Source: Granulosicoccus sp045110475 (GTDB taxonomy: Bacteria; Pseudomonadota; Gammaproteobacteria; Granulosicoccales; Granulosicoccaceae). From it: a stretch of 64,000 nucleotides of DNA. The stretch is taken from the NCBI GenBank assembly GCA_045110475.1, contig JBGCGC010000073.1, positions 1-64,000 of the forward strand, written 5' to 3'. Within the stretch, counting starts at the first letter, position 1; each line of letters starts with the position of its first letter. The notes under the pieces were generated by a model, which saw only the letters and a program-made list of their open reading frames with translations, was not told where the DNA came from and did no database searches. Below, piece by piece: positions 45,401 to 51,570 of the stretch. Position numbers and translations under genes: made by a program.

Positions 45401-46871
45401 CAAAGGCCCGGGAGCCATGGCATCCTTTCAACTTGCCCGTAGTGCTGAGAGCATACAGCTGCATTTCGTCGAGGAATTTCTGCCACAGTTCCAGGCAGAG
45501 ATGATCGAACGCAACGCGGTTGCGATGGAGCGCCTGAGTATCGATGCGGCAACCGAGTTACTACAGGCATGGGTAAGGCGCTTTGTTGAGCAGACCTATT
45601 GCGAAGCCGAAAGAATTAATATCAGTGCAGACTTTCATATGAAAACCGCGCTGGACAAACTTAAATCTGCCAAGCTTGAACCTGCCCGATATCTCAACGA
45701 CCATGAGGAAACCGTAGTCAGTCGTGCCATGTCTCTACTCAATCGCGACAACATCACCGCCGAGGCCATAGAAGAATTCCTGTTGACGTTCGGGCATCGA
45801 GCGCCGCTGGACTATGAGCTGGCACAGCCCCGTTTTTATGAAGACATGAATCTCGTTCGCCAATATATTGAACGCAGTACGCAGGCCATTGGTGAGCAGT
45901 CCACTCATGCCTCCTCAGAGTTGCCTGACAAGAAGGTCTTGCAAATCACCGTCAAACGGGCGAGAGACTTCATGCGTCTGAAGGAGGAAGCCAAGCATTA
46001 TTGCCTGATAGAACTGGCTCAGATCCGTCGCTTGCTACTGGCGATAGACAACAAGTTGCAACTTGACGGACGTATCTTTCAGTTAACGATCGATGAAGTG
46101 GCCAAGCTTTGCAACACCTCGGCCCGTCGTCAGCTTATGAGTCTTGCCGATGAGCGTTTTGAAGCTTCGATGACGTGGAAATCACTGCAGTTACCGGCCT
46201 CATTGTCCATTGCGGATCTTGAGCGCATCAACATGTTAACAGGCACTCGGCCAGACATCGTTCAACAGGGGGAGCTGGCAGGTAAGCGAGTCGCAGGCGA
46301 CAACGAAGTGACAGGAACAGTTCGCGTGATAACGGACGTAGATCAGATTAATACCTTTAAACGCGGTGAAATTCTGGTTGCCAGAATGACCGACCCTACC
46401 TGGTATCCCTTGTTTGGACAGGCGCGCGGTATCGTGACGGAAGTAGGCGGCTGGCTCAGTCACGCAGCCATCGTCGCTCGCGAGTATGATCTGCCGGCGA
46501 TCGTCGGCGTTAGCGGTGTGTGCCAGACTCTGAAAACCGGCGACGTTATCCGCATGAGCTTGTCAGGTTCGATCGAGCTGGTATCAGACCAGCGCAAACC
46601 GGAGTCCCCATTGCGTCAAGCCCCATCGGCTGCTGCCAACGACAGCACTCTCGATACCATTTCTGAGGGCGAACGTGAACAGCGTAATGTTTATCAGATC
46701 AGTGCCAGAAAAATGTTCAGCTATAGTCAGGGTATTGACCGTCGAGCGATGAAACAACGGATCACCGATCGTCGCGCACAGCCACGCTTTTCAGAAACCG
46801 GCGAACTTGAGCAAGATCGACGCCTGGCCAATCGTCTGGCCAATGCAGAAAAAATGCGCAAAGCCGGTTGA
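42453..46871 (+). CDS. Fusion of two rhodaneses, YidC/Oxa1-like membrane domain and PPDK/PEP-synthase-type dikinase
   Basis: The protein has about 1472 residues. I start at the ATG at 42453, 7 bases after the kinase stop, with GAGG overlapping that stop. Visible parts: signal-like helix (25-44), helices at 51-74 and 92-112 around a KKKAARKRK patch, rhodanese 1 (160-253, CYSGNRS, C218), rhodanese 2 (278-378, CYDKRSC, C341), a YidC-like region (about 398-598, with IIRLILLPLSL and LYKRYKIRPVINMLASLFQL), an ATP-grasp domain (618-870, KVAVRSSGANEDGEDSSFAG and FYLLQARDI), an unassigned helical part (873-1273), a swivel domain with GGWLSHAAIVARE (H1337), and a basic tail. The PEP-binding barrel of PEP synthase is missing, as in rifampin phosphotransferase. 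It is the third gene of the operon. Substrate is unknown. Confidence 0.88.
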   Translation: MMNSIKHTINVPAFKLTLKLRKLSSATSLLVFSGLFLQTGNALAIPSPDLVINLSASVAQLLGLLSVVFGGVAMSAKKKAARKRKSTSMGGKIALGVAGVMLVGSLAANVLQYTGSLDLKNKRLHTNLVRKSVENGEAVGDVNLKTLSFSDQLSHPQGVSTDTLAEWLENDIPVNIIDVRENEEFETGAIEGAAHLRYPDVLSKASLFPDDAKTLLICYSGNRSSELCGELTEQGKQCNFMMGGYEKWLTESRPLSSSVDLTMEDLRQLPDFKNKDLLLDTPDVHKLVQEEGAGFIDVRYPNDFVKGHLPDAVNITMRALSSAALAERIASLEDKPYIAACYDKRSCFYGQLIGLRLERAGLDFRGRYTVPHEYYIPKSSSRAHVQAWQANQQQLTLASFIVTPMQNILNKLVDLTGHYALALLAIVLIIRLILLPLSLKAERDTRVQKSLAGRIADIKDELGEHPRAMTDATMQLYKRYKIRPVINMLASLFQLSLMLLFYSAVNKSAAAWQHDFLWFNKASDLDPLMIMPVLAAALFVGVLATQSPAKTVRKTLLYVLGGVALLWLLQALSAAVNLYLAVSMLFLILQSAAFKVIGNEREWDTAGADKTNSIEDTGLVPLAQAHYLPESTGKKAARLGELIEAGYNVPDGFVFTSEITNRTRTQPGKPLLKKAEIKALDKLWKRLSTKKVAVRSSGANEDGEDSSFAGVYESILNVTRDNLESAVREVYESLSSDRSAAYTQGSVIDGQTLEIDQGGVVIQKMVPAEYAGVMFTEHPATTGAMMVEMVSGLGEDLVSGNVTPDTYAYGKLTGDMLDAESSVNTPAPIEIAPLLALGRELETLFGNPQDIEWAYARGKFYLLQARDITRSVSDGDSLKSLAEKERRKLLQNLLGTRKRVRKSEQISADEPVYVQSELSELLPRPTPLSADFMERLWSAGGSTDLACSELGIPYNVHFRSMPYINTVFGWTYVNKQEEKRRLGKGPGAMASFQLARSAESIQLHFVEEFLPQFQAEMIERNAVAMERLSIDAATELLQAWVRRFVEQTYCEAERINISADFHMKTALDKLKSAKLEPARYLNDHEETVVSRAMSLLNRDNITAEAIEEFLLTFGHRAPLDYELAQPRFYEDMNLVRQYIERSTQAIGEQSTHASSELPDKKVLQITVKRARDFMRLKEEAKHYCLIELAQIRRLLLAIDNKLQLDGRIFQLTIDEVAKLCNTSARRQLMSLADERFEASMTWKSLQLPASLSIADLERINMLTGTRPDIVQQGELAGKRVAGDNEVTGTVRVITDVDQINTFKRGEILVARMTDPTWYPLFGQARGIVTEVGGWLSHAAIVAREYDLPAIVGVSGVCQTLKTGDVIRMSLSGSIELVSDQRKPESPLRQAPSAAANDSTLDTISEGEREQRNVYQISARKMFSYSQGIDRRAMKQRITDRRAQPRFSETGELEQDRRLANRLANAEKMRKAG

Positions 46872-46890
46872 TCACGGGCCCCGGAAGGGG

Positions 46891-46923
46891 GTTTGCAGGC
46901 TTCAAAGCTGCAGACCTCTTTTT
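46891..46923 (+). terminator. Rho-independent terminator after the fusion gene
   Basis: GGTTTGCAG (46891-46899) pairs with CTGCAGACC (46909-46917), with one G.U pair, and a TCTTTT tract follows at once. It begins 20 bases after the fusion gene stop and closes the three-gene operon before sppA. Confidence 0.8.
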
Positions 46924-47055
46924 CAGTGTGATTTGTACGCTACCCGTTTGTGATATCCCGATAGCACTAAAAGCGTTTTACACCATACTGCTTGATGCGC
47001 TTTGTTACCATTGTGGTGTCTGTTCACCATCGAACAGATCTCCAAGGGTTTAGCA

Positions 47056-48897
47056 ATGCGCACTGATTCGCCCAAAAAGCACGGCATGATCTATAAATTC
47101 TTTCGCCTACTGTGGCAGTCCCTCAAAGCGTTTAACACAGTTGTGCTCACACTCGTGTCGGTACTTTTGATAGCCGCTTTGCTGTATGCCTTTTTTAGCC
47201 AGAAAGGCACGGACATACCAACGGGTGCGGCATTGGTCCTAAACCCGGCAGGCGCGCTTGTGGAACAAAAAAGTGCTGTTGATCCTGCAGCCTTCTTGCA
47301 AATGAGCAATCTGCCCCAGCAAACGCTGGTCAAGGACCTGACTGACGCACTGACGCTTGCCAAAGAAGACGAAAGAATTGGACTTGTCGTGCTCAAGCTC
47401 GACAGACTTCAACACGCCTTGTTGCCAAAGCTTGAAGCCATTGCGGCGGCAATTATTGACTTCAAAAGTAGCGATAAAAGAGTGATTGCGATAGCCGACA
47501 GTTACAGCCAGTCGGCTTTGTATCTGGCAGCGCATGCCGATGAGGTGTTGCTCAATCCTGAAGGCATGGGGCTACCTCAGGGCTTTGCCATGTATCAGCC
47601 ATACTTTAAATCCTTTCTGGACAAACTCGATGTAACGGTCAATTTATTCAAGGTTGGTAAATATAAGTCAGCCGTTGATCCCTACCTGCGAGATACTATG
47701 TCGGTAGAGGACCGTGAGGCACGCACAGCCCTTCTCGATACGTGGTGGCAAACCTATACGACAACTATCGAGAGCGCCAGGGGCATTGCACCGGGCACGC
47801 TGCAAACGATGCTGGAGAACGCGCCGGAACAGATTCGTCTTGTCGAGGGAAGTCTTGCTCGATTATCTCTGGACAAAGGCCTTGTTGATCGTCTTGTCAC
47901 TGATACCGAACGGCGTGCCTATCTGATCGGACTGGCTGGCGAGGATAGCGAGAAAAACGACTATCGCAAGATTGGTTATCAAGCGTATCTTCGAGTGGCG
48001 CGGCCGCCAGCAATGCTTCAGGACAAACGAGTTGCCGTTATCACGGCGGTCGGTCTCATTCTCGACGGCCATGCGCCTGCCGGTCAGATCGGTAGCCAGT
48101 CGCTCAATGAGCTGATCAGGAAGGCCCGGCTGGATAATGATATCGGGGCCATCGTCCTGCGCATCGATTCAGGCGGCGGTAGTAAAACAGCGTCTGAAAC
48201 CATTCGCAGCGAGCTGCAGGCGGCCAGGGATTCAGGCATTCCTGTGGTTGTCTCGATGGGTTCAATCGCCGCTTCTGGTGCTTACTGGATTGCCGCAGAG
48301 GCTGATGAGATTTGGGCGTCACCAACCACTATTACAGGATCCATCGGAATTTACGGGCTCTTACCCACCTTTGAAAAAACACTGGCTCGCTTCGGCATCA
48401 ACAGCGACGGCATTGCCACCACACCCATCGCTGGCGGCGCAAGCGTTACTCGCGGAATCACACCCGCTTATCGTGAAATCCTGCAAACCGTCATAGACGC
48501 AGGCTACCAGCAATTTCTGAACACCGTCGCCGACGGACGAGGCATGGATATTGACGCTGTACATGAGGTGGCCCAGGGACGAATCTGGACAGGTGACAAG
48601 GCTTACGAACTGGGTCTGGTTGATGAGCTGGGAGAGCTTGATGAGGCAATCAGAGCTGCGGCGCGTCTGGCCGACCTGGCGGACTATTCAGTCTGGTTCG
48701 TGGAGCCCGCGCTATCTCTGGAAGATAAATTATTACGTAAGTTTACCGAGACGATGTCCCGCAGTTTTCCCACTATCAGAAACAACCCGCTTTCGCGGAT
48801 AACGACACTGGTTCATCGGGAGCTTGGTTTTCTGGGTAGCCTCAACGATCCACATCATGCCTATGTGATTTGCAGCGAATGTCCTTTGCAGCAGTAG
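47056..48897 (+). CDS. sppA: Signal peptide peptidase SppA, 67-kDa type
   Basis: The protein of about 613 residues has one N-terminal helix (about 28-47) and two S49 halves. The catalytic pair is expected at K204 (GKYKSAVDP) and S407 (AASGAYW), as in E. coli SppA. The enzyme degrades released signal peptides in the membrane or periplasm. I place the start at the ATG at 47056 rather than at an in-frame ATG at 47002 whose extra residues do not fit the family. It follows the terminator of the fusion operon, so it is probably transcribed on its own. The last 20 residues include two Cys (YVICSECP), a feature I have not seen in other SppA. Confidence 0.93.
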   Translation: MRTDSPKKHGMIYKFFRLLWQSLKAFNTVVLTLVSVLLIAALLYAFFSQKGTDIPTGAALVLNPAGALVEQKSAVDPAAFLQMSNLPQQTLVKDLTDALTLAKEDERIGLVVLKLDRLQHALLPKLEAIAAAIIDFKSSDKRVIAIADSYSQSALYLAAHADEVLLNPEGMGLPQGFAMYQPYFKSFLDKLDVTVNLFKVGKYKSAVDPYLRDTMSVEDREARTALLDTWWQTYTTTIESARGIAPGTLQTMLENAPEQIRLVEGSLARLSLDKGLVDRLVTDTERRAYLIGLAGEDSEKNDYRKIGYQAYLRVARPPAMLQDKRVAVITAVGLILDGHAPAGQIGSQSLNELIRKARLDNDIGAIVLRIDSGGGSKTASETIRSELQAARDSGIPVVVSMGSIAASGAYWIAAEADEIWASPTTITGSIGIYGLLPTFEKTLARFGINSDGIATTPIAGGASVTRGITPAYREILQTVIDAGYQQFLNTVADGRGMDIDAVHEVAQGRIWTGDKAYELGLVDELGELDEAIRAAARLADLADYSVWFVEPALSLEDKLLRKFTETMSRSFPTIRNNPLSRITTLVHRELGFLGSLNDPHHAYVICSECPLQQ

Positions 48898-49158
48898 TCA
48901 CGATGTTGATCTGCATAGCGTTGTCAATGAGCCACAGCGACCCACACCCAGGGTGATAAACCCACAGCAAATCCGAGCCCTTGCGGCTATCAAGCCAGCG
49001 ATTTCACAAAAAATCTGGCCGAAACGACCACATCAACGGGCTAGATCGATTATTCCTGCATGTACACAGTCTTATCCCTGTGGTGTAATTAGGTGATGGG
49101 TTTGCATCATCTCGACGCAAACGCTGCATCTGAATACATTCCCTGGAGAAATTAAAAT

Positions 49159-50256
49159 ATGTCTCGACGTAAATTCCTGACCGGCAGTGCTGCTGGCCTG
49201 ACGGCTGTGGCCGGCTCTGGCCTGATCACCTCGGCACCGGCCATTGCACAATCCAAAGTAAAGCTCACAGTGGTATCAACCTGGCCGCGGGACTTCCCAG
49301 GTCTGGGTACTAGCGCACAGCGTCTCGTGTCACGCATCAGTGAGCTCTCTGAAGGACGAATCGAGACCGAATACTTCGCCGCTGGCGAACGTGTTGGTGC
49401 TTTCGACTCATTTGATGAGGTTGCGTCCGGCAATGCTCAGGCCTACATCGGTGCTGATTACTACTGGAAAGGCAAGCACCCTGCATTTGCCTACTTCACG
49501 GCAGTACCGATGGGTCTGACCACCACAGAATGGACAGCCTGGATCAAGTACATGGATGGTCAGACCCTGTGGGATGAGGTCAGTGACGGGTTCGGTATCA
49601 AGGCCCTGCCTTGCGGTTCAACCGGTTGCCAGATGGGCGGTTGGTTCAACAAGGAAATCGAAAGCGCCGACGACCTCAAGGGTTTGAAGATGCGTATTCC
49701 AGGCCTTGGCGGAGACGTCATGGCGAAGCTGGGCGCATCCCCGGTTTCACTGCCAGGCGGCCAGATATACGAGAACCTGGTCTCTGGTGCTATCGATGCC
49801 ACTGAGTGGGTTGGTCCATACAACGATTACTTCATGAAGTTTTATGAGGCTGCCAAGTACTACTATGCGGCCGGCATGCACGAGCCTGGCAGCTCACTGG
49901 CCTTCGGCATGAACAAGGAATTCTGGGAAGGTCTGTCCAAGACGGATCAGTCCATTATCACAGCGTGTTGCTATGAAGAGCATGCCAACCAGTACGACGA
50001 AGCCACGGCCAGAAACGGTGAATATCTGCAGAAGATGATCAACGAGAACGGTGTTGAGCTTCGTCAGTTCAACGACGACACCTACGACAGCTTCCAGGAA
50101 GCTGCTGAAGAGGTCTTCGAAGAGACACGTGATCACAGCGAACTCGCTGCAAAGGTACATGACAGTTTCGTCAAGGCGCGAACTGAGCTGGGTACATGGA
50201 TGAAAAACGCAGGCGTCGGTTTCAGCAACCAGCGTAATCGCGTTCTTGATCTGTAA
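49159..50256 (+). CDS. TRAP transporter substrate-binding protein with Tat signal (FcbT1-like)
   Basis: The 365-residue protein begins SRRKFLTGSAAGLTAVAG, a twin-arginine export signal ending near AIAQ. The mature part has VVSTWPRDFPGLGTSAQRLV, MGGWFNKEIESADDLKGLKMRIPGLG-type motifs and ATEWVGPYND, which place it in the mannitol/chloroaromatic TRAP branch (COG4663). It binds an organic acid or similar ligand in the periplasm. A GGAG ribosome site precedes the ATG. A strong terminator-like hairpin follows before the membrane subunits, so the binding protein is probably made in excess. The 261 bases upstream, back to sppA, show nothing else clear. Confidence 0.92.
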   Translation: MSRRKFLTGSAAGLTAVAGSGLITSAPAIAQSKVKLTVVSTWPRDFPGLGTSAQRLVSRISELSEGRIETEYFAAGERVGAFDSFDEVASGNAQAYIGADYYWKGKHPAFAYFTAVPMGLTTTEWTAWIKYMDGQTLWDEVSDGFGIKALPCGSTGCQMGGWFNKEIESADDLKGLKMRIPGLGGDVMAKLGASPVSLPGGQIYENLVSGAIDATEWVGPYNDYFMKFYEAAKYYYAAGMHEPGSSLAFGMNKEFWEGLSKTDQSIITACCYEEHANQYDEATARNGEYLQKMINENGVELRQFNDDTYDSFQEAAEEVFEETRDHSELAAKVHDSFVKARTELGTWMKNAGVGFSNQRNRVLDL

Positions 50257-50413
50257 ATTCTTTATTTGTTACCGCAGTTATGGCCGGATTATTCACGCAT
50301 AGTCCGGTTCAGGTAAGGTGTAAATCAAGGATGGACCATGAGGTTTGTGGGCTTTTTTCCAGACATAATCATGGTGCTTGACCCGCTCAGGCCACTACGC
50401 TTCACCGTCTGAC

Positions 50414-50450
50414 GACAGCCAGTGACAACGATTGTTGCTGGCTGTCTTTT
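50414..50450 (+). terminator. Terminator/attenuator between TRAP binding protein and membrane subunits
   Basis: GACAGCCAG (50414-50422) pairs perfectly with CTGGCTGTC (50438-50446), and TTTT follows. It lies in a 306-base gap after the binding-protein gene; a weaker CCGGA/TCCGG pair lies further upstream. Partial read-through would set the ratio of binding protein to permease. The rest of the gap (50451-50562) shows no ORF. Confidence 0.75.
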
Positions 50451-50562
50451 CTCGTCGACGCAGTATCCGATACACCAGCATCAACGGGGCCCGCCTTTTC
50501 TCCCCGAGGGCTTGCTGGGTTTTTGTGCCTGACTGGCCAACACCTGACCACAATGACCGCTT

Positions 50563-51549
50563 ATGGATATGGAACAGCAGAATCTCCCCCCTGCCCTGAA
50601 AATTCGCTTGTTCGGGTGGGCCATGCTAGCCACGCTGTTTACGTATTTGTTGAACAATTATCTGAGCATTGGTCAAAATGTTCCCGGTGCAAGTGAACTG
50701 TTCTCCGGAAATTTCTCGCTTGGCGCCTTGTTGCAGCTTGGCATCTATGCGGCAGGCATTGCGCTGGCGGCCTATTATGTTTTTGCCAGACGTGATCGCC
50801 CCTTGCGCGACGATGCGGCAACCGTTACCCGTTTCAACACCTATCTGATCAGAGGCTGCTTCTGGGCCGTTCTGCTGGTCGGGCTGGCAGATATGAGTAT
50901 CTCGTTTCTGCGTGTGGAAGGTATTCTTGGCAATTTCTTCTCGGAAGACATGGTGAAGGAGCTGGGTCGGTCCAACTACCGTGGCCTCTATGTCCACTAC
51001 CCTCTTATCGCTGCCGGGTTTTTCATTGCCCTGTTTACCCGCACGCTCGGTTTTCACTGGTTGGCATTGCTTATCGTGGCAGCGGAGCTTGCCATCGTTA
51101 TAACGCGTTTTATCTTTTCCTATGAGCAGGCCTTCATGGGTGATCTGGTACGTTTCTGGTATGCGGCGCTCTTCCTCTTTGCCAGTGCCTACACCCTGCT
51201 GCATGAGGGGCATGTTCGCGTCGATGTGTTCTATGCAGGACTGTCACGCCGGGCCAAGGGACGAGTGAACACCGTCGGCGCCATCCTCTTTGGTATGGCC
51301 TTGTGCTGGACTATCCTGATCATTGGACTCAAAGGCAAGGCTTCCATCATCTACGGTCCACTGGCGAATTTTGAAGTATCGCAGTCAGGCTTTGGCATGT
51401 ACACCAAATACCTGATGGCAGGGTATCTGGGTGTTTTTGCCATCACCATGCTTATCCAGTTCGTCAGCCAGCTGTTCGAAGCTTACGCCGATGTCCGCGA
51501 TGACCCGGGCGCCAGAGTCATCGCTCCCGAAGACGTCGCCACTCACTGA
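50563..51549 (+). CDS. TRAP transporter small permease subunit (DctQ type), long form
   Basis: The 328-residue protein has about eight hydrophobic segments. LLHEGHVRVDVFYAGLSRRAKG is the standard DctQ signature, here in the C-terminal half. The N-terminal half adds about four helices, which makes this longer than simple DctQ proteins of about 160-200 residues, as in the COG4665 branch that goes with FcbT1-type binding proteins. It forms the membrane unit with the large subunit 21 bases downstream. Confidence 0.88.
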   Translation: MDMEQQNLPPALKIRLFGWAMLATLFTYLLNNYLSIGQNVPGASELFSGNFSLGALLQLGIYAAGIALAAYYVFARRDRPLRDDAATVTRFNTYLIRGCFWAVLLVGLADMSISFLRVEGILGNFFSEDMVKELGRSNYRGLYVHYPLIAAGFFIALFTRTLGFHWLALLIVAAELAIVITRFIFSYEQAFMGDLVRFWYAALFLFASAYTLLHEGHVRVDVFYAGLSRRAKGRVNTVGAILFGMALCWTILIIGLKGKASIIYGPLANFEVSQSGFGMYTKYLMAGYLGVFAITMLIQFVSQLFEAYADVRDDPGARVIAPEDVATH

Positions 51550-51570
51550 TCAGTGCAAGGATAAAATCTC

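Noticed and set aside
46868..47053. 61-codon ORF between the fusion gene and sppA
   Set aside because: It covers the terminator hairpin and has no family resemblance.
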